From positions 127,449 through 191,448 of the forward strand of contig NZ_WTUZ01000001.1 of assembly GCF_009882985.1 (NCBI RefSeq): a DNA stretch of 64,000 bases, in the 5' to 3' direction. The notes below the pieces were generated by a model. That model was not told the origin of the DNA and made no database searches. It saw only the letters and a program-made list of their open reading frames with translations. Shown piece by piece: positions 28,244 to 36,225 of this stretch (positions are counted from its first letter, which is position 1; each line of letters starts with the position of its first letter). Made by a program: the position numbers and the translations under genes. The DNA is from Paenibacillus silvestris. GTDB taxonomy: Bacteria > Bacillota > Bacilli > Paenibacillales > NBRC-103111.

Positions 28244-28945
28244 GTGCCTGGGATTTTCAGTGCGATTGCTGTGTTAATCAAGCAGTTAACATTACTTGTA
28301 TCCTACGTCAAAAATAATGCGTTTCCACAACCTTTAACGGAAGAAGAAGAAGAAAAACATCTTAGACTGATGGCCGAAGGCAATGATTATTCTAGAAATA
28401 AATTGATTGAACACAATTTGAGGCTTGTTGCGCATATAGTCAAAAAATTCGACAACACCGGAGAAGATCTGGAGGATTTGATCTCGATTGGAACGATCGG
28501 CTTGATCAAAGCCATCGAGTCGTTTTCCCCGAACAAAGGGACAAAGCTGGCAACGTTTGCGGCACGTTGTATCGAGAACGAAATACTTATGCATCTGCGT
28601 TCGTTGAAAAAGACGAGGAAAGATGTGTCCTTGCATGACCCCATCGGAACGGACAAAGAGGGGAATGAGATTACTTTGATTGACATCCTCGGTACGGAAG
28701 CTGACGATGTCGTGGATAAGGTTCAACTAAAGATAGAGAAAAGCAAAATATATCGGAATTTAGAGATCTTGGACGATCGCGAGAAGGAAGTTGTTGTCGG
28801 GCGATTCGGACTAGAGCTAGGCGGGGAAGAGCGGACGCAGCGGGAGATAGCGAAGGAGTTGGGCATTAGCCGCTCCTATGTGTCGCGGATTGAGAAGCGG
28901 GCGCTGATGAAGCTGTATCATGAGTTTTATAAGGCGAAGCGGTAA
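28244..28945 (+). CDS. sigK: RNA polymerase sporulation sigma factor SigK
   Basis: 233 residues from GTG at 28244, with AAAGGGGGTG just upstream. The frame is open 42 codons further up, but that stretch is not SigK-like and has no ribosome site. The sequence follows Bacillus SigK closely: [14 protein letters not shown] at the N-terminus, [48 protein letters not shown] (region 2), then [15 protein letters not shown] and [16 protein letters not shown] (region 4). It directs late mother-cell transcription in sporulation. The N-terminal hydrophobic stretch corresponds to the pro-sequence removed on activation in B. subtilis. The gene is whole, not split by a skin-like element. Confidence 0.95.
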   Translation: MPGIFSAIAVLIKQLTLLVSYVKNNAFPQPLTEEEEEKHLRLMAEGNDYSRNKLIEHNLRLVAHIVKKFDNTGEDLEDLISIGTIGLIKAIESFSPNKGTKLATFAARCIENEILMHLRSLKKTRKDVSLHDPIGTDKEGNEITLIDILGTEADDVVDKVQLKIEKSKIYRNLEILDDREKEVVVGRFGLELGGEERTQREIAKELGISRSYVSRIEKRALMKLYHEFYKAKR

Positions 28946-29015
28946 GCGTTAGGTCGGCCAGTTGGAGAAGTCGCATACTTCATTTATTTGGTTTCAGATA
29001 ATGGAGGCGAAGAGG

Positions 29016-29690
29016 ATGACCTTAATCCAGATTGAGCATGTGAGTAAGAGCTACGTGATGGGCGGGGAAATGATTCGTGCGTTGGACGATGTTTCGTTAG
29101 ATATTGATCACGGCGAGTTCGTGGCGATCATGGGACCGTCGGGGTCGGGGAAATCGACGCTGATGAACATTTTGGGCTGTTTGGATGTTGCGGATGGTGG
29201 TGATTATGTGCTGGACGGAAAGGCCATTAATCGGCTCAAAGATGCCCAGCTGGCTGAAATAAGGAATCGGAAGATCGGATTCGTCTTTCAGAGCTTTAAT
29301 CTACTGCCAAGACTGAATGCGTATGAAAACGTGGAGCTGCCGCTTATTTATCGAGGGATGAGTAGAAAAGAGCGGGAGCCGCTTGTCATGAAAGCGCTGG
29401 AGGCGGTGGATATCGTGGAACGCAGGAAGCATCTGCCGTCTGAGCTTTCTGGCGGGCAGCAGCAACGAGTTGCGATTGCCCGGACATTGGCGGGCGATCC
29501 AGCTATTATCCTGGCGGATGAGCCTACAGGTGCGCTGGATTCGAAGACGAGTGCGGAGATTTTGGAGATTTTTAAGAGGCTGAATGAGCAGGGCAGAACG
29601 ATTGTGTTGATTACGCATGATATGGCTATTGCTCAGCAGGCGAAGCGGGTTGTGTATTTTCGGGATGGGAAGTTGAGTGAGGTTGGATAA
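29016..29690 (+). CDS. ABC transporter ATP-binding protein, LolD/MacB type, without permease
   Basis: 224 residues from ATG at 29016, with GGAGG 8 nt upstream. It has Walker A GPSGSGKS, the signature [14 protein letters not shown], Walker [16 protein letters not shown] and the switch histidine LITHD. This subfamily normally works with FtsX/MacB-type permeases in peptide or lipid efflux, but no permease gene is adjacent. The 3' part recurs, damaged, at 32430-32848 and 49387-49746. It may be an orphan left by a rearrangement, or it may serve a permease elsewhere. Confidence 0.9.
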   Translation: MTLIQIEHVSKSYVMGGEMIRALDDVSLDIDHGEFVAIMGPSGSGKSTLMNILGCLDVADGGDYVLDGKAINRLKDAQLAEIRNRKIGFVFQSFNLLPRLNAYENVELPLIYRGMSRKEREPLVMKALEAVDIVERRKHLPSELSGGQQQRVAIARTLAGDPAIILADEPTGALDSKTSAEILEIFKRLNEQGRTIVLITHDMAIAQQAKRVVYFRDGKLSEVG

Positions 29691-29695
29691 GATGA

Positions 29696-29724
29696 GACCG
29701 GGACCCTAAGGGGTTCCGGTTTTT
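29696..29724 (+). terminator. Terminator of the orphan ABC ATPase
   Basis: Stem with GACCGGGACCC and GGGGTTCCGGT followed by TTTTT, directly after the stop. The same hairpin, slightly altered, follows the two truncated ATPase copies, so it moved with them. Confidence 0.8.
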
Positions 29725-29748
29725 GGTTTTGTTAATATGGCCTTGGGA

Positions 29749-29774
29749 TTAAACTAACTGGCAGGTTACTTCAA
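29749..29774 (+). repeat. CTAAC/GTTAC palindromic repeat, copy 1
   Basis: AACTAAC, six-base spacer TGGCAG, GTTACTT. One of a family of short imperfect palindromes after genes in 29.7-33.8 kb and at 48.6 kb. The stretch before it (GGCCTTGGGATTAA) is shared with the copy at 32910. Confidence 0.6.
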
Positions 29775-29957
29775 AAGAAATCGTACAGGAATCAGTTTTT
29801 GTAAATAAATAAAAATCACCGCGTAACTTTAATAAACAAACAGAGTCTCAATCTATGGAAGTTTAAAATGGTGGCGGCTACCAGTGCGGCCAGCGTATCA
29901 AAGGCATATAAATTCTCTCAATTAGCTTTAAATAAAATAGATAAAGGGGTTATGGAT

Positions 29958-30770
29958 TTGAAAGATGAAGTGTATTTATATAATCATGCAAGATGGGAGT
30001 CGTTGGCCAAATCAGATGCTCTTTTCGCTCGTCCTTATCTTGATCTTAATAAAGAGTCCGCGCGTGATTATTTAGGTCTAGATCGAATGGGCATCAAGGA
30101 TGAACTGACAGGAAAGAACGTTCTTTGTTTGGCAAGTGGAGGTGGACAGCAATCAGCGGCATTCGCTTTGTTGGGAGCTAATGTCTCAGTTCTGGATATT
30201 TCACATACTCAATTAGAGCGAGATAAGGCGGCTGCTGAGCATTATGGAGTTGATGTTAATGTTTTTCAAGGTGATATGCGCGATTTATCTTGCTTCTCAA
30301 AGCAATCATTTGATGTAGTTTGGCAGCCATACTCTCTTACATTTGTTCCAGACTCACGAGTTGTTTTTCATGAGATATCTCGAATTATAAAAAAAGGCGG
30401 ATTTTATCATCTAATGTGCGCTAATCCATTCTTCTCTGGACTTTCACATGAGGACTGGAATGGTAGTGGTTATATATTAAAAAATCCGTATAAAGATGAA
30501 ACGCTCACATCTTATCCAGATCAAGATTGGGTGTATGATCGGTTGAAATCCCCAGAAAAAATTCAAGAGCCAAGAGAGTATACGCAAACGTTGAGTAGGA
30601 TCATGAACAGCTTAATAAAGGAACAGTTTGTACTAGCCTATTTTTCTGAGATAAAAAGTAATTATCCTGGGGACTTGCCTGGGAGTTGGGGACATTTTAC
30701 TGACATAGCGCCACCTTGGCTTGAATTTATTTGGTACTATCATCCTAATTTTTTGACTGGAGGTAAGTGA
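29958..30770 (+). CDS. Class I SAM-dependent methyltransferase
   Basis: 270 residues from TTG at 29958, which has AAAGGGG 8 nt upstream. ATG at 29952 is too close to that site, and an ATG at 29868 gives 300 residues without a clear site. The SAM-binding motif I is NVLCLASGGGQQSAAF, followed by the acidic end of strand 2 (VSVLDIS) and DVVWQPYSLTFVPD around motif IV. The overall pattern matches small-molecule methyltransferases of the Methyltransf_11/25 type, often seen in Bacillota as stand-alone genes. No substrate can be named. It is the first gene of the repeat-separated tract. Confidence 0.85.
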   Translation: MKDEVYLYNHARWESLAKSDALFARPYLDLNKESARDYLGLDRMGIKDELTGKNVLCLASGGGQQSAAFALLGANVSVLDISHTQLERDKAAAEHYGVDVNVFQGDMRDLSCFSKQSFDVVWQPYSLTFVPDSRVVFHEISRIIKKGGFYHLMCANPFFSGLSHEDWNGSGYILKNPYKDETLTSYPDQDWVYDRLKSPEKIQEPREYTQTLSRIMNSLIKEQFVLAYFSEIKSNYPGDLPGSWGHFTDIAPPWLEFIWYYHPNFLTGGK

Positions 30771-30800
30771 TTCAACTAACGGGAGAACGATACTTCAATG
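30771..30800 (+). repeat. CTAACG repeat, copy 2
   Basis: TTCAACTAACGGGAGAACG followed by ATACTTCAATG, starting on the base after the methyltransferase stop. The right arm is degenerate (GATAC instead of GTTAG). It is very like the copy at 48569. Confidence 0.6.
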
Positions 30801-30879
30801 ACATCAGGTTACCGATAAGCTAAACTCGTATTTTTTTTGAGATAGTTGTTAAAATAAAAAGAGAAACGAGGCTTATGAA

Positions 30880-31155
30880 ATGGCAATTTGTTTGGAATTT
30901 GAATTAGTTACAATAAGGGGGACTGTTGCAGAGTATAGATTTGGAAATTGCTTGAGGGAATTAAATGGAGCGTTTGAAGTGGATCTCCCAAAGTTGATTA
31001 GTGGCGAAACTTCTATGAACACTCCGATGGATGAAGTAGTTAAACTAAAGAACGATACCCAAATACAATCTATGGCGAATCGGGTGTTCGGAAAAATATA
31101 TAAACATTATCTTGAACATCACGAGTACCTTTCTAAGGGCGGGTACTACGCATAG
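30880..31155 (+). CDS. Small protein of unknown function (91 aa)
   Basis: Not recognised. ATG at 30880 has ACGAGG about 10 nt upstream. The protein is mixed in charge with no membrane segment or signal peptide. The first half looks like beta-strands (CLEFELVTIRGTVAEYRF) and the end is helical and aromatic-rich. Small stand-alone proteins of this size between repeats are sometimes immunity-type proteins, but nothing in the sequence shows that. It is flanked on both sides by members of the CTAAC repeat family, like its neighbours. Confidence 0.6.
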   Translation: MAICLEFELVTIRGTVAEYRFGNCLRELNGAFEVDLPKLISGETSMNTPMDEVVKLKNDTQIQSMANRVFGKIYKHYLEHHEYLSKGGYYA

Positions 31156-31156
31156 T

Positions 31157-31260
31157 TGATTAACCTAACGAAAGAACGTTAGTGAAATAATCAGGAAGCA
31201 GATCGCCAGGACCGGCATCTGCTTCTTTTCCGTTGAAGTAACGGGCAGGTTACTTCCAAT
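31157..31260 (+). repeat. CTAACG...CGTTAG repeat with hairpin and second palindrome, copy 3
   Basis: Three parts in a row: CTAACG (31165) and CGTTAG (31177) around six bases; a perfect 9-bp hairpin GAAGCAGAT/ATCTGCTTC (31195-31225) followed by TTTT; and a second palindrome GAAGTAAC-GGGCAG-GTTACTTC (31235-31256). The hairpin can serve as terminator of the 91-residue gene. This is the most complete member of the family. Confidence 0.7.
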
Positions 31261-31303
31261 ATCTGTTATAATTATTATGAATATTTTTTAGGAGGATGAG
31301 GCG

Positions 31304-31819
31304 ATGCTTGGTCTACCGAAAGGGGAAGTTTATCTGATTCCTTGGACAAATGAGTGGGTAACTGAATTTAGGAATGAAAGTGAAAAAATTAAATCTGAAC
31401 TCGACGAACTTGTCCTAGCAGTTCACCATATTGGGAGTACAGCGGTAAAGAACTTATCGGCTAAGCCAATAATTGATATCGCAATCGAACTGAATGAATA
31501 TCAACTCGGCAAACAGTGCGTTCAGGGTTTGAAACGACTTGGTTATGAATATAAAGGAACAGATATACTGCCGGATAGGTATTACTTTAGCAAAGGGGAG
31601 CCAAGGACTCATCAGATACACATGTTCCAAACGGGTAATCACTATCTGATAAAGCAACTTGCATTCCGGGATTATTTAATAAAAGACAATGAGGCATTGA
31701 ATGAATATCAGACATTAAAAGAGACGCTTTCCAGAAAACATCAAACTGATAAAATTACTTATTCTCATGAAAAAACGGAATTTATAAACATTATTATGGA
31801 GAAGTTAGGATTCAACTAA
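31304..31819 (+). CDS. GrpB family protein (nucleotidyltransferase fold)
   Basis: 171 residues; ATG with GGAGG 9-10 nt upstream. It has the family hallmarks HHIGSTAV, AKPIIDIAIE and HQIHMFQ, with the conserved His/Gly-Ser and double-Asp positions of the nucleotidyltransferase fold. GrpB proteins are common single genes in Bacillota; some are fused to dephospho-CoA kinase, but the reaction of stand-alone members is unknown. The stop codon lies inside the repeat that follows (TTCAACTAA). Confidence 0.9.
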   Translation: MLGLPKGEVYLIPWTNEWVTEFRNESEKIKSELDELVLAVHHIGSTAVKNLSAKPIIDIAIELNEYQLGKQCVQGLKRLGYEYKGTDILPDRYYFSKGEPRTHQIHMFQTGNHYLIKQLAFRDYLIKDNEALNEYQTLKETLSRKHQTDKITYSHEKTEFINIIMEKLGFN

Positions 31820-31836
31820 TGGGAACAACGGTACAA
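31811..31836 (+). repeat. CTAA repeat, copy 4 (degenerate)
   Basis: TTCAACTAATGGGAACAACG matches copy 2 on its left side; the right arm is poorly kept. It supplies the last two codons and the stop of GrpB. Confidence 0.45.
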
Positions 31837-31850
31837 TTATTAGGAGGTTG

Positions 31851-32187
31851 ATGGTAAATAGATAAGGACTTAAAAAAGAAATTATCCGATGAGTATGTGA
31901 GGGATTTCCTGGAGCTAAGAGTAATTATTAATAAACTAGACCCTCTTGGCTTAATCCGGGGCGGAGCTCCAGATAATGAACATGATAATGTAACACAGAA
32001 ACTTATTAGGTGCTTGTACAACTATAAATTAGAGAATGTGAGAGATTTATTGATTGATTGTTATGATGAATACGGATTCAACGGAAGGAGCATTCAGGAA
32101 GAATATAAAGATAGTTTTAACAAGAAAATTGAGGGCATATACAATTTAGTCGAAGATTGGTATCTCAATAAATATAAAGAGCGTTGA
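31851..32187 (+). pseudogene. DUF1871-like small protein with a frameshifted start
   Basis: The reading frame is open from 31858 and runs DKDLKKKLSDEYVRDFLE... then IINKLDPLGL, ending in WYLNKYKER. The IINxLDPLG pattern resembles the DUF1871 family of small Bacillota proteins of unknown role. A good start (ATG 31851 behind AGGAGG) lies one base out of frame and stops after four codons. Removing one base (T at 31855) would give MEIDKDLKKK in frame. So it is probably frameshifted at the start, or a sequencing error. Translation from GTG at 31897 would give 96 residues but has no clear ribosome site. Confidence 0.6.
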
Positions 32188-32254
32188 GCTAACGGTGAAC
32201 GTTAGTTCAATGTAAATATGGAGCAGACCACCACGGTAACTGCTCCATATTTTT
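32184..32254 (+). repeat. CTAACG...CGTTAG repeat with terminator hairpin, copy 5
   Basis: TTGAGCTAAC and GTTAGTTCAA form a nearly perfect palindrome (9 of 10 pairs), overlapping the stop of the preceding gene. A perfect 11-bp hairpin ATATGGAGCAG/CTGCTCCATAT (32216-32250) with TTTTT follows and would end transcription. Confidence 0.7.
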
Positions 32255-32266
32255 ATGTTTTAACTC

Positions 32267-32377
32267 TTATATATCTTCAGTTTCATTCCCCATCCTTACC
32301 AAACCAGAACTTCGAGAAAGTAAATTTAGAGATACAACTCCCAAGCTCATCATAACCGCCAATACGGAAATCGTCCT
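32267..32377 (-). pseudogene. Possible C-terminal remnant of a membrane protein
   Basis: On the minus strand about 36 codons read TISVLAVMMSLGVVSLNLL and end at a stop, with an in-frame stop just upstream. This looks like the last membrane helix and tail of a transporter, for instance of the MFS type. No start or ribosome site. Offered as a remnant only. Confidence 0.25.
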
Positions 32378-32429
32378 TCATTTGATTATCAATAATCGTG
32401 TGAGACTATCATGAATGGTTTAGTTTTCG

Positions 32430-32848
32430 AAGATCGGCTTCGTTTTCCAGAGCTTTAATTTGCTACCTCGGCTTAATGCGTATGAGAACGTGGAGCTGCC
32501 GCTTATTTACAGGGGCATGAGTAAACGTGAAAGGGAGCCGCTTGTCATGCAGGCCTTGGAAGCGGTTGACTTAGTGGAACGCAGGAAGCATCTGCCTTCG
32601 GAGCTTTCTGGCGGGCAGCAGCAGCGTGTTGCGATTGCCCGGACATTGGCGGGCGATCCGGCGATTATACTGGCAGATGGCCTATCGGTGCGCTGGATTC
32701 GAAGACGAGTGCGGAGATTTTGGAGATTTTTAAGAGGCTGAATGAGCAGGGCAGGACGATTGTTTTGATTACGCATGAACTGGCGATTGCGCAGCAGGCG
32801 AAGCGGGTTGTGTATTTTCGGGATGGGAAGTTGAGTGAGATTAGGTAG
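32430..32848 (+). pseudogene. Truncated, frameshifted copy of the ABC ATPase gene
   Basis: From about 32430 the sequence follows the 3' part of the ATPase at 29016-29690 closely ([17 protein letters not shown], then [14 protein letters not shown]). The N-terminal third including Walker A is missing. Near 32678 one base is lost relative to the intact copy, turning ADEPT into ADGLS and shifting frame through the Walker B region. The terminator hairpin and the GGCCTTGGGATTAA stretch after it are also copied. It cannot make a working ATPase. Confidence 0.9.
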
Positions 32849-32855
32849 GATGAAG

Positions 32856-32886
32856 GCCGGGACTCCGATGGGGTTCCGGTTTCTTA
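32856..32886 (+). terminator. Terminator-like hairpin behind the truncated ATPase
   Basis: GCCGGGACTCC and GGGGTTCCGGT with a T-rich tail; same element as after the intact ATPase. Confidence 0.6.
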
Positions 32887-32909
32887 TTTTTTGTTATTAT
32901 GGCCTTGGG

Positions 32910-32936
32910 ATTAAGCTAACGGGAGATTAGTTAAAG
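32910..32936 (+). repeat. CTAAC...TTAG repeat, copy 6
   Basis: AAGCTAAC, GGGAGA, TTAGTT. The preceding bases match those before copy 1, so ATPase tail, terminator and repeat were duplicated together. Confidence 0.55.
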
Positions 32937-33016
32937 GTAAACACTCTTAATTAAGAGAAATATTATAAAAATGATATGTACACTTTTATCAAATAAATGG
33001 CAAAGGGGGAAATGTC

Positions 33017-33550
33017 GTGTTAGACCTGACAAAGAACGTACTCGAAGACATGAACAAACAGCTTGATCGAATCATAAAGAGCATAAACCAACTGGATAAT
33101 GATATGATTTGGAAAAAGATGAAGGTTTCCATGAACAGTATTGGTAACCTTTGCTTACATTTAGCAGGAAACGAGTATCAGAACCTCATAAGTGCAATCG
33201 GGAACAAACCTCTCATTCGGGAGCGCTCTCGAGAATTTAATTCTGATGGTGGCATATCGAAAGAAGAATTGAGTAGTCTTCTTTTGAGGACACGGTCTGA
33301 ATCGGCAAGTATATTATCAGTTTTGTCCGAGGAGGATTTAAAAAGGGAAGTTATAATTCGCTATGACTTGGATGATTGGAACAGAATGCTCCGGGTTAAC
33401 GCTTTAGAAGAGGAAACCTATGAAGTGAGAGTAATCAGCCGACTTCTTGTTCAAGTAGCGGCTCACTACGGATACCATGCAGGGCAAATTGTACTGCTCT
33501 CTAAATTATTAAAAGATTCGAATGAACACATAACAGGACAGTATCATTGA
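33017..33550 (+). CDS. DinB superfamily (DUF1572) protein
   Basis: 177 residues from a GTG start at 33017, with GGGGGAA upstream. It is a four-helix-bundle protein of the DinB/YfiT type, with metal-site histidines likely in the NLCLHLAG motif and in HYGYHAGQI near the end. Members are metal-binding; some are thiol transferases (bacillithiol-linked in Bacillus), but most have no known reaction. It is common as a stand-alone gene in Paenibacillus. Confidence 0.85.
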   Translation: MLDLTKNVLEDMNKQLDRIIKSINQLDNDMIWKKMKVSMNSIGNLCLHLAGNEYQNLISAIGNKPLIRERSREFNSDGGISKEELSSLLLRTRSESASILSVLSEEDLKREVIIRYDLDDWNRMLRVNALEEETYEVRVISRLLVQVAAHYGYHAGQIVLLSKLLKDSNEHITGQYH

Positions 33551-33754
33551 TCATTAATTGAACTATCATGGGAACTCTCGTTCTATAATTTACTTTCTCG
33601 AAACGAAATTTTCAATCGCCTTCAAATAGAGCGTACAGAAACTGACTGGTTAATATGTAGAGTTGAGGACCAAACATTTATGGGAAGTGGAGGAGTCTTT
33701 AATCTGGATGAAATAATAGAAATTATTAAAAATTGGGTAGCTTCAATTAAATGA
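33551..33754 (+). pseudogene. Gene fragment in the same frame after the DinB stop
   Basis: The 67 codons after the DinB TGA stay open in the same frame and end LQIERTETDWLICRV...FNLDEIIEIIKNWVASIK. The segment has protein-like composition but no start codon or ribosome site of its own. It is not part of known DinB proteins. It looks like the 3' end of another small gene, possibly of immunity-protein size, whose 5' end was lost when it was joined to DinB. Function not recognised. Confidence 0.4.
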
Positions 33755-33769
33755 TATTTAATTCACCCT

Positions 33770-33848
33770 CCTTCAACTAAGGAAAACAATAGCTGAATAA
33801 GTATAGCAACTAAAAGGGAGCTGCCGAGGTAGCTCCTTCGCCTTTTTC
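33770..33848 (+). repeat. CTAA repeat with hairpin, copy 7 (degenerate)
   Basis: TTCAACTAAGG followed by a GGAGCT/AGCTCC hairpin (33817-33836) and a T run. Same layout as copies 3 and 5: motif, then an unrelated terminator-like hairpin. The left motif is kept, the right arm is not. Confidence 0.45.
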
Positions 33849-33947
33849 ACCGTTATGACCGTTAAGGTTAACCCAATCATAAAAAATTTGTTGAGGTAAG
33901 AGAGGGAGTGTTGATGAGAATGTGAGTCTATCCCCTCATGGAATACC

Positions 33948-34847
33948 TCAACCTAGATACTTTTCTGCATAACGCAAAAAAATATCGGCTGCCGGCGTGA
34001 GATAACGTCCCTCGAAGGAAAAGATTGCCACGGAACGAGATAGAGGAGGATCCAGTGGGATAATCGATATAGATGGCCCTGGTGTCTCTGCCATGAGCCT
34101 AGGGAGTATCGAAATCCCGAGGCCTTCTGCCACCAATATCCGCGGAGAAGCGCATTCATAGGTAATGCTTGGCTCAAAACCCTCCCTGATGCACGCCGCA
34201 TATATAAGTGAACGTAACCTAGATCCCTCTTTAAAAGATACAAACGATTCTTCCCTTAATTCCCGGATAGAAACCGCTTTATGCTTCTCCAATGGATGAC
34301 CCTTAGCAACGGCAAGAACTAACTCGTCAATATACAGTGATTTCGCACAAATTCCAGACGGAGGATTTGAATCTTCCAACTGTGGGAAATATTTATCATC
34401 CCTTTCATGTGCAAGAGCGAGATCCAATTCGCCCTTCTTAAGTGCCTCAAGAAGCGATCTGGTTGTATTCTCCCTTATAAATACTTTAATCCCCGGAAAC
34501 TCAATCCCGAAGGTTGCCAGCATTCGCGGTAGTCTGGTTTGCACTACGGATTCTAGCGCACCTACAGTTACCTTCCCAGTTGGCTGGTTGTTGAATCCTT
34601 TAGCGGAATCTTTGGCCCGTTCCGCCTCCGCTAATGTTTTTTCTGCACCAATAAAAAATATCTTTCCTGCCTCAGTAAGCGTTACACCGCGGGCAGAGCG
34701 GTTAAACAGCCTTACACCAAGTTCTCGTTCCAAGTTTTTGATTTGCTGCGAGAGCGCCGGTTGGGCGACTTTCAGCCGTTCAGCCGCTCGTGTTAAATTG
34801 TTCAATCTCGCGACTTCAACGAAGTAAGCTAATTGTCTAAACTCCAT
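33948..34847 (-). CDS. LysR-type transcriptional regulator
   Basis: 299 residues from ATG at 34847 (sequence MEFRQLAYF); a longer frame from 34925 adds residues not usual for the family. AGGTGAT lies about 9 nt upstream. The winged helix-turn-helix is at residues 18-37 (LTRAAERLKVAQPALSQQIK), followed by the two-lobed ligand domain with TGKVTVGALES. It is divergent from the MFS transporter at 34993, with 145 bp between, the usual layout for a LysR regulator and its target. The inducer is probably a substrate of that transporter. Confidence 0.92.
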   Translation of the reverse strand: MEFRQLAYFVEVARLNNLTRAAERLKVAQPALSQQIKNLERELGVRLFNRSARGVTLTEAGKIFFIGAEKTLAEAERAKDSAKGFNNQPTGKVTVGALESVVQTRLPRMLATFGIEFPGIKVFIRENTTRSLLEALKKGELDLALAHERDDKYFPQLEDSNPPSGICAKSLYIDELVLAVAKGHPLEKHKAVSIRELREESFVSFKEGSRLRSLIYAACIREGFEPSITYECASPRILVAEGLGISILPRLMAETPGPSISIIPLDPPLSRSVAIFSFEGRYLTPAADIFLRYAEKYLG

Positions 34848-34992
34848 ATCTCCGAGATCACCTAATTTTCCAAGATATAAGTAAATCATATTGCTACAAT
34901 AACATATATGTCTTTTTCTTATCAATTTAGCTGTAGTAAAGTAAACATCAACAAAAGTACAGTTTGATTTTCTTGGGAATGGAGGTTAAAAG

Positions 34993-36225
34993 ATGAAACT
35001 GGCAATCATGAGAAGATGGTATTACGGATGGAATATTGTCATTGTCACATCATTGATCACCATGCTGACGGTGGGCACACGTCTTGGAGCAGGGCCCTTT
35101 TTTAATCCGATGTTAATCAGTTTAGGGATAAGTCGTACACTTCTGTCTTCTATTTTTGCTATAAGTATGATCGTGTACGGGATTGGTATGCCTATAGCCG
35201 GTTATCTGGTCGATAAACTCGGAACTCGATTTGTTTTGTTATCAGGAGCAGTCATGATAGCGATCTCAACGGTTTTGGCGGTCTGTTCGAATGAACCAGT
35301 AAGCTTTACGTTTGCTTATAGTATTCTGTTGTCCTTAGGCCTTTCGTTTACAAGTCCGATTGCTGTAACTCCTATTGTAAGCAAGTGGTTTACAAGGCAA
35401 AGGGGAAAGGCGCTCTTTTATTTGTCTACTGGTTCGATGGGAGGGATCGCAATAATGACTCCAATTTTTACATTCGCAATTGAATGGGTTGGATGGAAGA
35501 CAACGATGTTGTTGTTAGCAGGTTTATTTCTAATTTTGATTGCAGCCTCTACATTGCTACTAAGTGACGATGCTCCAGTTAACACAGACCTGCTTCCCGG
35601 ACAAATCATGATGAATCGAAACGATCTTTCGGCACCAATGATATCACTTGATAAATGGACCGATGCCCTCGCAACACGCCCTTTTTGGTATATTACTTTT
35701 GGTCTTTTCGCATGCGGCTTCAGTATGAATTTATTAGGTTCTCACGGTGTTCCGATGTTGATGGATCATGGTTTTAATGAGCATACGTCTTCTTTAAGTA
35801 TTGGGTTACTCGGGTTGGTTGCTATGATTAGCAGTGTTTTCTTAGGAAATCTTTCCGACAATATTTCGAAACGGTTTATGCTTTCGAGCATATATATTTT
35901 TCGCGGAGCAGAATTTCTTCTAATTGTACTGATCATGTCAGAATGGCAATTGTACTTGGTGTCGGCTTTCGGGGGGCTTGTATGGGCGGGAAGTACGGCG
36001 CTTTCATCCGCTATTCTAGGAACTATGTATGGGCTCCGATGGTTGGGTATTTTATACGGTTGGAGTTATTTCATTCATCAAATAGGAGGGGCAGTTGGTG
36101 TCTATACTGCCGGTTGGGGATATGAGTTTTTTGGAACACATCTCTTTGCCTTTGGGACAGCGGCCGGCTTATCAGCGCTTGCAGGATTTGTATGTCTGCG
36201 GTTGCCCGCGTATAACAGAATTTAA
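34993..36225 (+). CDS. MFS transporter (OFA/monocarboxylate-like)
   Basis: 410 residues; the start has GGAGG upstream. Twelve membrane segments with the MFS signature between TM2 and TM3 (GYLVDKLGTRFV) and RQRGKALF before TM5. The layout resembles the oxalate:formate antiporter and monocarboxylate transporter group, which move small organic acids. It is divergent from a LysR regulator that probably controls it. Confidence 0.88.
   Translation: MKLAIMRRWYYGWNIVIVTSLITMLTVGTRLGAGPFFNPMLISLGISRTLLSSIFAISMIVYGIGMPIAGYLVDKLGTRFVLLSGAVMIAISTVLAVCSNEPVSFTFAYSILLSLGLSFTSPIAVTPIVSKWFTRQRGKALFYLSTGSMGGIAIMTPIFTFAIEWVGWKTTMLLLAGLFLILIAASTLLLSDDAPVNTDLLPGQIMMNRNDLSAPMISLDKWTDALATRPFWYITFGLFACGFSMNLLGSHGVPMLMDHGFNEHTSSLSIGLLGLVAMISSVFLGNLSDNISKRFMLSSIYIFRGAEFLLIVLIMSEWQLYLVSAFGGLVWAGSTALSSAILGTMYGLRWLGILYGWSYFIHQIGGAVGVYTAGWGYEFFGTHLFAFGTAAGLSALAGFVCLRLPAYNRI

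Noticed and set aside
29691..33850. A classical chromosomal integron
   Set aside because: No integrase gene, and the CTAAC/GTTAG arms are only about six bases apart with hairpins placed after, not between, the arms, unlike attC sites.
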